NCBI GenBank assembly: GCA_963763135.1
Contig: CAVXNJ010000010.1
Span: forward strand, 704,124-768,123
Origin: JANMZO01 sp963763135
GTDB taxonomy: Bacteria; Actinomycetota; Acidimicrobiia; Acidimicrobiales; JANYDT01
DNA length: 64,000 nt
Reading direction: 5' to 3'
Shown: positions 1-8,537 of the stretch, one piece after another
How the letters are laid out: each line of letters starts with the position of its first letter
Numbering within the stretch: the stretch's first letter is position 1
Position numbers and translations under genes: made by a program
The notes under the pieces: generated by a model
Told to the model about the DNA's origin: nothing
What the model saw: only the letters and a program-made list of their open reading frames with translations
The model's database searches: none

Positions 1-389
1 GCGATGTCACTGTCTTTCTTTTCGGGATACGCCTCAGTCCGACGACCCCGATGAAGACGATGCGACAGATCATATGCGCGCAGACTAACCTGCTGACCAC
101 CGATCCCGTAGGAACCTTCGAGGCCCGTGATCTCCCCGCGAAACAGTGCTTCACCCTCCGAGGCCCCTCGGCCGGTGGATACGACACCGACTTCGATCTT
201 CGCCCCGATCTTGGCTTTGCACTTCTCGAACACATCGCGGCCCGGATCGTTCCACACGATCGTGAGCTGATCAGGCAGCTGCAGATGATCGTCGATGACG
301 AGCACGTCCATGAGCGACGCCACAGCATCGATCACATCCTGCCCCTCAATTTTGACCTTCGGTCGACCGCTAAACGTCTGGGGAGGCAT
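1..389 (-). CDS. CIS spike protein, VgrG / phage late control D-like (N-terminal part, runs off left edge)
   Basis: The gene starts at an ATG at 387-389 and stays open to base 1, so about 129 N-terminal residues are visible. They read MPPQTFSGRPKVKIEGQDV followed by a beta-rich segment with VWNDPGRDVFEKCKAKIGAKIEVGV and FRGEITGLEG, then the phrase YDLSHRLHRGRRT. That last phrase is typical of the gpD/VgrG fold that forms the hub and spike of contractile tails (Afp8/Pvc8 class). It follows the LysM tail protein gene on the same strand after about 90 bp, the usual eCIS order. The C-terminal needle part is not in the window. Fairly sure of the family; tip type unknown. Confidence 0.75.
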   Translation of the reverse strand, partial: MPPQTFSGRPKVKIEGQDVIDAVASLMDVLVIDDHLQLPDQLTIVWNDPGRDVFEKCKAKIGAKIEVGVVSTGRGASEGEALFRGEITGLEGSYGIGGQQVSLRAYDLSHRLHRGRRTEAYPEKKDSDI

Positions 390-479
390 AGCCCACCCTT
401 CCGTAACGGCATTCGTCGGCCATGCCACTCAGGACGCGGCTGAGCCCCGTGCAACAACCACGACCGCGGGCGGCGCCAA

Positions 480-1178
480 TCACGAGAGTGCCGCCACGTC
501 CGTAATCGGCGGCAGGTACAGCCGGGTCCCGGGCCGGAGCTGCCGGGGGTCATCGATGTCGTTCGCGACGGCAATCCCACGCCAGTACGCAGGCTTGTCG
601 TAGTAACTCTGCGCGACCGATGCGAGCGAATCCCCGGCGAGGACACTGTGGCTCTGGTGCCCCACCCGTGAACCGCTCGTGGGGTTGGGACCCTTGTCGT
701 CCTTCGGCAACTCCTTCAACGACAGATTCACTGTCGCTCGGAGGGCATGGCCGTCCTCATCGAACATGTTGATCGTCGTCTTCACCGACGTCACATACGA
801 CACGAACCACGTGGGTCCCCACTTGAGCTCCACGAGTGGCGGGCTCGGCTTGGTGTTCGCACGCGTCGGGCCGGCCGGGCGCGTCCACGAAATCAGCGTC
901 GCAATGTCTTCCTCAACGGTGGTGTCGAGCCGGTTCGGCGACCACTCGTCGAGAGTCAGCTCGAGCTCCATGGTCTGGGGCTCACTGCCGGTGAACGTCG
1001 GAACCGGGGCCGCCTTGCTGCCCGGCTTGGCCTTGGCCTCCCATTTCGCCTGCGCGGTGGTCTGAATCTTGGCCGGGTTGAAGTCGAACCACACGGTGCT
1101 GGCACCGCCCGTGTGGGGGTTCTTCACCACCTTCAGCGAGCCTCTCGCCATCTTCAGTTTCTCAGGACGCATTGCCAT
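480..1178 (-). CDS. LysM-domain CIS tail protein (Afp7-like)
   Basis: A 232-residue protein whose C-terminal 55 residues form a LysM module (GDSLASVAQSYYDKPAYW, then NDIDDPRQLRPGTRLYLPP). The N-terminal part (FDFNPAKIQ, GSEPQTMELELTLDEW) matches the domain shared by small phage/CIS tail proteins that join the tube to the baseplate. An upstream in-frame ATG at 1253 lies inside the tube-2 gene. I prefer the ATG at 1176-1178, which directly follows the upstream stop at 1180-1182. Part of the tight minus-strand CIS operon. Confidence 0.8.
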   Translation of the reverse strand: MAMRPEKLKMARGSLKVVKNPHTGGASTVWFDFNPAKIQTTAQAKWEAKAKPGSKAAPVPTFTGSEPQTMELELTLDEWSPNRLDTTVEEDIATLISWTRPAGPTRANTKPSPPLVELKWGPTWFVSYVTSVKTTINMFDEDGHALRATVNLSLKELPKDDKGPNPTSGSRVGHQSHSVLAGDSLASVAQSYYDKPAYWRGIAVANDIDDPRQLRPGTRLYLPPITDVAALS

Positions 1179-1179
1179 G

Positions 1180-1641
1180 TCAGGTGGTCCACTCAAATCC
1201 GTGATGCGCGAGTTCCAAGGTCTCTTTCGCCACGCCGCTGCCATCGGCGGCAAACGACGGACCGGTCCACTTCAGCGGGTGCACATCGCGAAGGGTCCAC
1301 TTGCAGAGAATGTTGCTGCCCGACTCGTTGTGCGAGTCGTACATCGTGATTGTCGCGGTGCTGCGCTCGAGCCCACGCGACTGGTACGCCGAGAACCATG
1401 CCGCGATGTTCATCGAGTCGGCGTTGATCATGCGGGTGAGCTTGACGTTCTGGTACTTCACCCGACCCGGGAGCTTGTAGACGAAGGCGTTGTTACCGCC
1501 CTCCATGACCTCGTCGAACGCGTACTCGGCCGACAGACCTTCGCAGCCCGAGAAGAGTCCGAGTTTGAATTCTAGTTTCGGACCTTCGAGCAGAACGGAG
1601 AACTGGGCGAGAGCAACGGGATACAGCGAGTTCGAAGCCAT
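1180..1641 (-). CDS. CIS inner tube protein 2 (gp19/Afp5-like)
   Basis: A 153-residue tail-tube family protein. The start (MASNSLYPVALAQFSVLLEG), a GLSAEYAFDEVMEGG segment, KLPGRVKYQNVKLTRMINAD and the end ETLELAHHGFEWT follow the gp19/conserved tail-tube pattern. The start codon overlaps the upstream stop (TGATG at 1639-1643), so it is translationally coupled to the long disordered protein. It diverges from tube 1 (4948-5415). In CIS clusters such second tube paralogues usually sit at the baseplate end of the tube, and its place next to LysM and spike genes fits that. Confidence 0.85.
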   Translation of the reverse strand: MASNSLYPVALAQFSVLLEGPKLEFKLGLFSGCEGLSAEYAFDEVMEGGNNAFVYKLPGRVKYQNVKLTRMINADSMNIAAWFSAYQSRGLERSTATITMYDSHNESGSNILCKWTLRDVHPLKWTGPSFAADGSGVAKETLELAHHGFEWTT

Positions 1642-4349
1642 CAGCGCACCCGATCCAGGACGAGACCCGCACGTTCGCGGTCATCGAGCAGTTCGCGCCG
1701 AATGCGCGAACGTAAGCGTTCATATAATCTGCCGGCCAGCAGTTCGAGGTCCGCTTCTGACTGAGTTGACGATCCACCCGCGGGTGCTCCCGCAGCAGCG
1801 GAAGCAGCTCCGGCCGTGTCCGCGGCCGGGGGCGGCGCCGACGGTGGCGGTGCACCACCACCGTCGCCGTCTGCCTCTCGCTGCAGAAGGTCGTAGGCGT
1901 CGGTCGTCCACGTGAAAGCCGCGCCACCGTCGGACCCACCCGCCCCGGTCCCGGCGCCCGCACCAGCTGCGTTGGAACTCGGACCCCCAAACGCCGCGGC
2001 GCCGCTCGTCGCCGGTGATGGCGAGGAGGGGGAACGCAAGACCAACGGCATCGAAGCGGATTCTGCAGTCCGCGCGATCGTCAGCGTATTGGGCGTGGAG
2101 GTCAGTCGTTGCATGATGTCCTTTCCTGCGTGGTCAGCAATGGAGGCGGAATCGGCGAGCTGCGCACGTTCGCCGCTTCGCGCCGTGTCGGTCGCGGCCG
2201 AGCGGTTCGTCCCCGCTGGAGCCAGGGTCCGCATCACCGTTGGGGTGGAACCGCCGGTCGGCCCACTCCCAGGTCCGCTGTTTGATGAGCGGTCGGTGGA
2301 CGAAGGCGCAACTGACCGGTGGAGCACTTCGGTTTGCCGACCGACACTTGCGGAGATCGAGTCGGTTGAGCTCGCGGCGAAGTGGCTTCTCGACGGTGAT
2401 GACAAGAATGGGGATGCGGGCGAAGGATCGACCGCTCGAAGAACCGGCAGCGCGCTTGTCGGCGAGGGCGCAATGTCCTCAGGTGTGGGAATCACGCCGA
2501 TGGGCGTTCCGCCGTCGGCCCCCACCATCGATCCGTTGTCGCCTAGCAACGGTCTCGACCCGTCACCATGATCGGGCGAACCAGTTCCGCTCACCCCGGT
2601 CGGATCGTCGAACGAAATCACATCGGCAGCCGGGCCGACGGCGTGCGACGACGAGTCGGCAGGCATTCGCGAGAGCACCGTAAGAGTCGGGAGAACGACG
2701 CCCGAGTTCGTGGTCATAAACGGTGAGGTACCGGCCGACGGTCCGCTCGACGGGCCGCTCGATGAGGCGCCGGTGCGATCCGGTTCCGGCGACCGCTGCA
2801 GCGAGGAACCGGTCGACGCACCCGAGCCGGTCAACGGACCCGAGCCGGTCAACGACCGGGTCGAAGCGCCTACCGCGGCACCCGGTCCGAGCGGCAGGTC
2901 CGCCGTTGACGAACGCTCCCACGGCGGGCGGGGGCCGTCGTCATCATCGGGTGCTGTGCGTGCCACCGCGGTCGGAGGAAGTGCGGAGAGCGGCGCTCCC
3001 ACGCCAACGCGTCGGCCGAGCGTCGGAACAGCCGACGGCGACGCGCCCGCGCTCGTAGACGACGTCGCCTGCGCATCCGAAGATCCGTCGGCCGAACCGT
3101 CATCGTCGGCGGAACGCGCAACCAGCCTCGGCGCCGACGCCTCGACGCCCTCAGACGTTCCGGGCGCAAACGGAGGATTCTCACCCGAGGGATCGCTCGA
3201 CCGATCAACGATGGGCGACGCCGGAGTTGAGGGGCCGGCAACCGATGGGCCGCCCGAACTCGGGACGCTCGACGGGGGCCCGCTGGACGAAGGCATCTCC
3301 ACGATCGACCGGCGACGCAGGGTCCGGGCGACCGCCTGGAGGTCAGCGCTTCGGGCAATCGTCGGCGCCGGGTTGGCCGATGGTGTGAACGCAGTGGTCT
3401 GGGACAGTCCCGGCCCACCCAGGGGGGCCAGGGGAACGGACTGGGACAGAGGTTCTGTGCCGACGGTCCCCGGGCTGTCAGTTGCACGAAGTGTGAGCGC
3501 CGTTGGCAGGGAAGCGCGGCCGGCGTCGACCGGGGACGCCACGGCGCGGGCGATGGACGCGGACAACGACGACGCATGGCCCTCGGTGAGCCGACGGATC
3601 GGGGCCACAAGTCCCAACGGAGGAGCGAGTGGCAACGTTCGTTCCGGTCCGGCGACGGGACCACCTGCGGTGAGCTCGTCGGCTGAGAGCGCGGCATCGC
3701 CGTCTGACCGCGCAACCGACCGCTCGACCAATGCGGACTGCGTCGAAGGCTCCCAGTCCCCGGACGCGGCACTCGGGTTCGACGGCGCCACGGGTGAGTG
3801 CCCGACGGACGATTCCGATGACGCTTGAAACGACCGGGCCAGCACGGGCCATCGCGGATGAGCATGGTCGGCCTCGGCCAACTCGGTGCGGCGAAGGACC
3901 CGACGTCGGAGTACCTGATCGCCCGTTGCGGCGTGGGTGGGCACTGCGCTCGATCGGGAGACCACCTGCGCAAGTCCTCCCACCACGCCGATCGACGACG
4001 GATTTACGGTGTGGCCGAGTGAATGGGAGGCGAGAAGCTGATCGGCACTTCGATGAGCCCGGAGCCGCTGCCCGATCTCGACATCGAATGACCGGGCAAT
4101 GGTGGGGCTCGACACGGTCCGAATGACGGGCAGCATCGACCATGCGGGAGGCGATGTCGGGCCGTTGGATGCCCCGCTCGGCGCTTCGGTGGTATCGGCA
4201 ACAGGACCCGGTTCGGACGCAATGGGCTCGGACGCGACCGGCTCCGATGGAGTTGCCTCTGCAGCATCGGACTCAGCAGCACCGCTCGCGACATCAGCCG
4301 GTGGCGGTGAGTCTTCGAAGCGGCGGCGAATGAAGTCGAGGAGTCCCAT
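1641..4349 (-). CDS. Long disordered CIS structural/accessory protein
   Basis: A 902-residue protein dominated by Ser, Pro, Ala, Gly and Thr, with no recognisable catalytic domain. Two ends look ordered: the N-terminus MGLLDFIRRRFEDSPPP, and a basic C-terminal helix around LLAGRLYERLRSRIRRELL. The same kind of C-terminal helix recurs in uncharacterised proteins next to CIS tube genes in other bacteria (from memory). The interior carries many short repeats of the form small/hydrophobic-X-R-S/T (PTIARS, VERSVARS, LVARSAD, LHRSVAPS, VLRSPSS). It lies between the DUF6760 and tube-2 genes and overlaps the tube-2 start. Function unknown; an adaptor or scaffold around the tube-baseplate junction is a guess. 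Confidence 0.7.
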   Translation of the reverse strand: MGLLDFIRRRFEDSPPPADVASGAAESDAAEATPSEPVASEPIASEPGPVADTTEAPSGASNGPTSPPAWSMLPVIRTVSSPTIARSFDVEIGQRLRAHRSADQLLASHSLGHTVNPSSIGVVGGLAQVVSRSSAVPTHAATGDQVLRRRVLRRTELAEADHAHPRWPVLARSFQASSESSVGHSPVAPSNPSAASGDWEPSTQSALVERSVARSDGDAALSADELTAGGPVAGPERTLPLAPPLGLVAPIRRLTEGHASSLSASIARAVASPVDAGRASLPTALTLRATDSPGTVGTEPLSQSVPLAPLGGPGLSQTTAFTPSANPAPTIARSADLQAVARTLRRRSIVEMPSSSGPPSSVPSSGGPSVAGPSTPASPIVDRSSDPSGENPPFAPGTSEGVEASAPRLVARSADDDGSADGSSDAQATSSTSAGASPSAVPTLGRRVGVGAPLSALPPTAVARTAPDDDDGPRPPWERSSTADLPLGPGAAVGASTRSLTGSGPLTGSGASTGSSLQRSPEPDRTGASSSGPSSGPSAGTSPFMTTNSGVVLPTLTVLSRMPADSSSHAVGPAADVISFDDPTGVSGTGSPDHGDGSRPLLGDNGSMVGADGGTPIGVIPTPEDIAPSPTSALPVLRAVDPSPASPFLSSPSRSHFAASSTDSISASVGRQTEVLHRSVAPSSTDRSSNSGPGSGPTGGSTPTVMRTLAPAGTNRSAATDTARSGERAQLADSASIADHAGKDIMQRLTSTPNTLTIARTAESASMPLVLRSPSSPSPATSGAAAFGGPSSNAAGAGAGTGAGGSDGGAAFTWTTDAYDLLQREADGDGGGAPPPSAPPPAADTAGAASAAAGAPAGGSSTQSEADLELLAGRLYERLRSRIRRELLDDRERAGLVLDRVR

Positions 4350-4400
4350 GATCGATCAACGGTGGTCGTAGTAGGTGATTCGTCTCGTCGAGGGTCTGCG

Positions 4401-4622
4401 TCATTCGCCGGCGTTGTTCGCCCGGTCGTTGATGGCGGCGATCTCCTTCACGAAACGCTGTCGGGTTGGATGGTCAAGATCAAGCAGCTGATCGAGTGGC
4501 CAGTGAAAATGAAACGCAACGTACGCGACCTCCTCATACAGACGGTCAGCCGCGTACGTCAGAATCCCCCCGCCGCACCACCTGCCACGTCCACCGTGAA
4601 GGTGTGTTCGCACGAAGGGCAC
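4401..4622 (-). CDS. DUF6760-type small CIS/phage tail protein
   Basis: The recognisable core runs from ILTYAADRLYEEVAYVAFHF through HWPLDQLLDLDHPTRQRFVKEI, the pattern of small proteins coded right after the tail assembly chaperone in eCIS and phage clusters. The only ATG (4620-4622) gives 73 residues but overlaps the upstream gene by 64 bp and adds an atypical Arg/Gly-rich N-terminus. The family core starts near residue 20, where only ATT (4565) and CTG (4562) are available, so the real start is uncertain. Role unknown. Confidence 0.65.
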   Translation of the reverse strand: MPFVRTHLHGGRGRWCGGGILTYAADRLYEEVAYVAFHFHWPLDQLLDLDHPTRQRFVKEIAAINDRANNAGE

Positions 4623-4948
4623 TGCACGCTGGCGTGCGTATGACCTTCTTGGTTGATGCGGCGATACAGGTCCTGCAGGAAGGCGAGATCGGAGGCGAAA
4701 AGACTTTCGATGATGTCGCCGTAGATGCTGTCGAGCGTGCCGAGTTTGGTCACGACCCGACTGAGGAGCACCACGCTCAGATATGCGGGGTTGTTCTTCA
4801 CCCGCATATCTGAGAGCGGAAGCAGCTCGTCGCGGGCTGTTGCCAACCGCATGGTTCCGCGCTTGTGCACGACACCGTCGTCGTCAACGAACCCGCGCGG
4901 GAGTTCGAAGTCGAACGTGGTCACCATGGGGGCGGTCAACGTAGCCAT
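4559..4948 (-). CDS. Phage/CIS tail assembly protein (gpG/gp41-like)
   Basis: A 129-residue protein. It has the start FDFELPRGFVDDDGVVHKRG, a helical middle (VVLLSRVVTKLGTLDSIYGD), and a C-terminal CPSCEHTF zinc-binding knuckle, as seen in tail assembly proteins coded between tube and tape-measure regions. Only one CxxC pair is visible, so metal binding may need a partner. Its start overlaps the tube-1 stop at 4948 and its tail overlaps the DUF6760 gene, marking one translationally coupled operon. Confidence 0.75.
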   Translation of the reverse strand: MATLTAPMVTTFDFELPRGFVDDDGVVHKRGTMRLATARDELLPLSDMRVKNNPAYLSVVLLSRVVTKLGTLDSIYGDIIESLFASDLAFLQDLYRRINQEGHTHASVQCPSCEHTFTVDVAGGAAGGF

Positions 4949-5415
4949 TACTTCTTCCGGTGCAGACCTTCGTGCACGATGGTGACTTCTTCAACGGCCA
5001 GGTTGTTCGAGGTGGCGTTCAGTTCGCCACCCTTGTACTTCGAGATCCAACACTGGTCGAACGAGTAACGGGCAACTTCGGATTGGCCGGTGACGTCTTT
5101 GATCACGATCGATCCGGTTCCTCGCTTGAAGGCGCCGGGGCGCTTGCCTGCGATGCTCTGCGGCGACAGGCTCTCAGCGAACTTGTCCCACAGTGCCTTG
5201 TCGCTGGTCTGGCCCTTCTTCAGCACGATCGGCGAGAACTTGTTCGCACCGGGAATCTTGCGGATGACCATTTTGCCGGTCTTGTCGGTCTCTTTGGACT
5301 CGATGACTTCGACTTCAACCTCGATGCCGGAGCACTCCCGGAATGACGCAATGGTGGTGCCGTCAAGTTCGAGGAAGAAGTTAATGCCAACTAGTGGGTC
5401 TTCTCCTATGGCCAT
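4948..5415 (-). CDS. CIS inner tube protein 1 (gp19/Afp1-like)
   Basis: A 155-residue tail-tube protein of the major type. It starts MAIGEDPLVGINFFLELDG, contains FRECSGIEVEVEVIE and KIPGANKFSPIVLKKGQT, and ends VEEVTIVHEGLHRKK. Hexameric rings of such proteins stack to form the inner tube inside the contractile sheath. It lies 85 bp downstream of the sheath gene, the canonical sheath-tube order, and GGAGAAAC precedes the ATG. Identity is clear. Confidence 0.9.
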   Translation of the reverse strand: MAIGEDPLVGINFFLELDGTTIASFRECSGIEVEVEVIESKETDKTGKMVIRKIPGANKFSPIVLKKGQTSDKALWDKFAESLSPQSIAGKRPGAFKRGTGSIVIKDVTGQSEVARYSFDQCWISKYKGGELNATSNNLAVEEVTIVHEGLHRKK

Positions 5416-5500
5416 GATGTTTCTCCTTCAGTCGTTTGATGCGGTTAGGCGGGCTGGTTACGTGAGGTAAGCGTGCTTACGGTTCGGTTGCTTCGGCGGA

Positions 5501-7021
5501 TCAGGCGTTGGCCGGGGCGCCGGAGAACTGCGAGATACGGAAGATCACGAATTCAGCGGGCTTCACCGGAGCGATACCCACCTCCACCACAAGCTGGCCG
5601 ACATCGCGAAGCTCGGGCGGATTCGTTTCCTCGTCGCACTTCACGTAGAAGGCCTGATCGGCGGTGTCGCCGAACAACGCGCCGGAGTTCCACACGTTGA
5701 ACAGGAACGAGCTGATCGTGCGGGTCACCCGGGCCCACAGCATCTGGTCATTCGGTTCGAACACAACCCACTGGGTTCCCTCGAAGATCGATTCCTCGAC
5801 GAAGTTGAAGAGTCGGCGGACGTTGAGGTAACGCCATTCGGGATCGCTCGACAGCGTGCGGGCGCCCCATACGCGGATGCCACGACCCGGGAACGCCCGG
5901 ATGCAGTTCACGCCGAGCGGGTTGAGAAGATCGTTCTCGCCCTTTGTCATGACGAGCTCAAGGCCGAGGGCGCCGCGGATGACTTCGTTGGCCGGCGCTT
6001 TGTGCACGCCCCGCTCGTCGTCGTTGCGGCTCCACAGACCAGCCAGGTGTCCGCTCGGCGGCACCGAGATGTTGCGCCCGGTAAGCGGGTCGAGCACCTT
6101 GATCCACGGCCAGTACAGCGTGGCGTACTTGGAGTCGTAGCGCGCCTTGTCCTGACGCCATTCACGCACCTGCTGAGCGTTCATTCCCGGCGGCGTGTCG
6201 AGGATCGCAACACGGTCGCCCATGAGCTCGCAGTGGTTCATCATGGCGGTCTGCACCGCTTGAACGCCATCGAGGTCGATCATGTTTCGCTCGTAGAGCG
6301 CCATCAGGTCGGGGCAGGCGACCATGGTGATCGGATCAACGGCTTCCAGGCCGCCGAAGCCGGTGCGCTTGGCCGAGTCACCGACATAGTCGGCGGCGTC
6401 GACGCGGACCGGCGCAGCAACCGCACCGCCGGCCAGGTTGTAGGAGCCGTTGGCCGGGCGGGCGACTTCGCCGCCCTTGGTGTCTTCGATCTGAATGAGC
6501 TTCGACTGGGTGTTGACCTGCGTCGCAACGTGGGTCTTGCCCTTCTTGGTCGAAAGGTTGTCCCAGGTTTCTTCGACCGAGGGACCTCGCTTGACGATCA
6601 GTTTGAACGTGTCTTCGGCCGGCTCGGAAGCGTCGGCCACTTCGACCGACAGACCATTGCCCGCGGTGCCTTCGGCCACCGCCTGCACGCGGAGTCCCGG
6701 TAGCGTTGCTGCACCACCGGTGAGCTCGGCTCGGGCCCGTGGCTGCGCTCCGCCCGACGGCTGACCGATCCGAACGATGTAGGCCTTGCCCCCACCGTTC
6801 TGGAAGAAGCCGTACACCGACTGCGCGAGATACGTGCCTTCGAGGAAACTCCCGAAATTATTGGTGAACTGGGTCCAATTGGTCACCAGTGTCGGTTCGT
6901 TGAAGGGCCCCTTCTCGGAGAGACCCACGAAGGCGGCGACCGCAGTCCCCACTCCTTCGATTGGCATACTCCCGGATGGGACTTCTTCAACGTAGACACC
7001 GGGAGACAAGTACTGCGGCAT
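5501..7021 (-). CDS. CIS contractile sheath protein
   Basis: A 506-residue phage tail sheath protein. The diagnostic N-terminus MPQYLSPGVYVEEVPSGS is followed by GVGTAVAAFVGLSEKGP and later TLYWPWIKVLDPLTGRNISV, NPLGVNCIRAFPGRGIRVWG and RTLSSDPEWRYLNVRRLFNF. The end VEVGIAPVKPAEFVIFRISQ is the sheath C-terminal domain that links neighbouring subunits. The ATG at 7021 is chosen over an upstream in-frame ATG (7078) because GGAGG lies 6 nt before it and the family starts there. A palindrome sits 97 nt upstream. Confidence 0.95.
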   Translation of the reverse strand: MPQYLSPGVYVEEVPSGSMPIEGVGTAVAAFVGLSEKGPFNEPTLVTNWTQFTNNFGSFLEGTYLAQSVYGFFQNGGGKAYIVRIGQPSGGAQPRARAELTGGAATLPGLRVQAVAEGTAGNGLSVEVADASEPAEDTFKLIVKRGPSVEETWDNLSTKKGKTHVATQVNTQSKLIQIEDTKGGEVARPANGSYNLAGGAVAAPVRVDAADYVGDSAKRTGFGGLEAVDPITMVACPDLMALYERNMIDLDGVQAVQTAMMNHCELMGDRVAILDTPPGMNAQQVREWRQDKARYDSKYATLYWPWIKVLDPLTGRNISVPPSGHLAGLWSRNDDERGVHKAPANEVIRGALGLELVMTKGENDLLNPLGVNCIRAFPGRGIRVWGARTLSSDPEWRYLNVRRLFNFVEESIFEGTQWVVFEPNDQMLWARVTRTISSFLFNVWNSGALFGDTADQAFYVKCDEETNPPELRDVGQLVVEVGIAPVKPAEFVIFRISQFSGAPANA

Positions 7022-7117
7022 GTGCGACCTCCATCGGCAACAGGAACCCGACGAGTGTGCACACAACGTCGCCGACATCGATGGTCCGCAAGGGCGGACG
7101 TTGCGTGCACTCGCGAT

Positions 7118-7131
7118 TGCCCGATGGGGCG
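7118..7131 (-). promoter_or_regulatory. Palindromic operator-like motif upstream of sheath
   Basis: TGCCCGATGGGGCG on the plus strand is one base away from the perfect GCCCGATCGGGC palindrome found before other CIS genes. It lies 97 nt from the sheath start codon, the same spacing as at 16676-16689. Regulatory role is inferred. Confidence 0.5.
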
Positions 7132-7193
7132 ATCCAGGAGGGAGACTCCGCTTAGGAAAGAACGAGCGTCATCGACGTTGAAGCAGCCAGAAT

Positions 7194-7255
7194 CCGCTAC
7201 TTGGCCGCAGCCGCCGCCAGATACCCGCTACTTGGCCGCAGCCGCCGCCAGATAC
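7194..7255. repeat. 31-bp tandem duplication of a gene 3' end
   Basis: Two head-to-tail copies of a 31-bp unit beginning CCGCTACTTGGCCGCAGCCG. The unit holds the last codons (YLAAAAAK) and the stop of the upstream gene on the minus strand. The period is not a multiple of three, so the second copy is out of frame and noncoding. Confidence 0.85.
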
Positions 7256-8535
7256 CCGCTGAGAGTCGCCGCGTCCTTGCACGGCTGACCACCGTCAGGA
7301 TTCTTGCACTCGACCTCAAGGACCAGCTTCTTGCCTTCGACGATGTACGGGGCAATGAAGTGGAAGTCGAGGTCGCGGAAGTTCTCGAGCGCCGACTCAA
7401 AGAGGACGTCGTCGCCCCGCTTGAGGCGGATCAGCCCCGAATCCCCTCGGGGGTTCTGGAACACGACGTCGGTCAGCGAGAACCGACCGGGCTTGCCGTC
7501 GGCCGGGTCCCATTCGACGGACTTCGTCTCACCGATCGCGGCTTCAACTTGGAGACGCTTGTCTGTCGACGTCCCGCCCTTGCCGTCGTCACCGCCCGCG
7601 CCGCCCCCGCCGGCTGTGGTCGCCGGTACCGTGTCGGTTGGCTTGGTGGTCGTCTTGGGATCGGTCTTCCCACCCACCACCGTTGTGGTGGGTGCTCCCG
7701 GTGTCGGCGCTTTGACACCGAGTGCCTCAGCGGTTTGGGTCGCGGCCTTTTGGGCCGCTTCGTCGACCTTCTCCTGGACCGCGTTCTGCGACTCCGAGCG
7801 GATGGCCGGCTTCAGCGCCACCTGCCACAGCAGAGCGAGAGCGAGAAGGCCCAGCAGGAGCAGCAGAAGGAGTCGCTTCAACCATTTCGGGATCAACGCG
7901 CCCTGAAGAAACGTGCCATCGAGCACGAACGGGTTTGCGCCGTCAGTGATGGTTACACGGTACGGAATGCTGCGGTCCATCCCGGTGAGGAACGTCTTCT
8001 GCGGGCGGATCTTCAGATCGATGAACGCGGCGCGTCCCGCTTCGAGCGTCACTTCTTTGTCGTGGTCGAACCGCAACAGGCGGTCGACCTGGGTAACCGA
8101 TATCTCCCGGCGCGCCCGGTCATTGCCGTGATTGTCGACGGCAATCCGCACCTTGCCCGACCGGGCACCACGCACCGTTCGAGGGATCAACTCGCCCTCG
8201 ACCGCCACAAACGCTCCGAGGGTGATGACGAGTTCCTCGACACTTGATCCAGACGGGTCTTCCCTCGAGACCACCTTGATGGGGACGTCGATGTTGCCGG
8301 CCAGAAGCTCAGTGCTCTTCGGCGGAGCGAAGGTCACCACGACGGGCGCGCTGGCACCCGGGAACAGCGGAACGACCTCAGGAGCGGCGGTGGCCCAGGG
8401 TGCGGCGGCACCCAGAATCTCAACGCGAAACTCGTCAACGACCGTTCCGGTGTTGCGAACCATCACTTCAACCGTGGCGGTTCCGCCCGGTGCAACAACC
8501 ACACTCGACGTTGACAGTGACGTGACTAGTGACAT
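7228..8535 (-). CDS. Ig-like domain protein with single membrane anchor in the CIS cluster (CisA-like candidate)
   Basis: A 435-residue protein. Residues 1-110 form an Ig/CARDB-like beta domain (TSSVVVAPGGTATVEVMVRN, PLFPGASAPVVVTFAPPKS), and a second beta region follows to about 210. One long hydrophobic helix lies at about 217-240 (LLLLLLLGLLALALLWQVAL). A Thr/Pro/Gly linker and a C-terminal beta-rich domain (SLTDVVFQNPRGDSGLIRL) complete it. There is no signal peptide, so the Ig part is probably cytoplasmic and the C-terminal domain outside. Actinobacterial cytoplasmic CIS are known to use a conserved membrane protein (CisA) to dock at the membrane. The position next to the sheath makes that role plausible, but sequence relationship was not tested. 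Confidence 0.75.
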   Translation of the reverse strand: MSLVTSLSTSSVVVAPGGTATVEVMVRNTGTVVDEFRVEILGAAAPWATAAPEVVPLFPGASAPVVVTFAPPKSTELLAGNIDVPIKVVSREDPSGSSVEELVITLGAFVAVEGELIPRTVRGARSGKVRIAVDNHGNDRARREISVTQVDRLLRFDHDKEVTLEAGRAAFIDLKIRPQKTFLTGMDRSIPYRVTITDGANPFVLDGTFLQGALIPKWLKRLLLLLLLGLLALALLWQVALKPAIRSESQNAVQEKVDEAAQKAATQTAEALGVKAPTPGAPTTTVVGGKTDPKTTTKPTDTVPATTAGGGGAGGDDGKGGTSTDKRLQVEAAIGETKSVEWDPADGKPGRFSLTDVVFQNPRGDSGLIRLKRGDDVLFESALENFRDLDFHFIAPYIVEGKKLVLEVECKNPDGGQPCKDAATLSGYLAAAAAK

Positions 8536-8537
8536 GG

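Noticed and set aside
2710..3828. Long plus-strand reading frame (372 codons)
   Set aside because: It is a mirror of the Ser/Ala/Pro-rich minus-strand protein at 1641-4349; its product is pure low complexity with no family pattern, and it has no ribosome site.
7201..8247. Plus-strand reading frame of 348 codons
   Set aside because: Antisense to the membrane Ig-domain gene, whose domains and membrane helix are clear; the product is Arg-rich and patternless.
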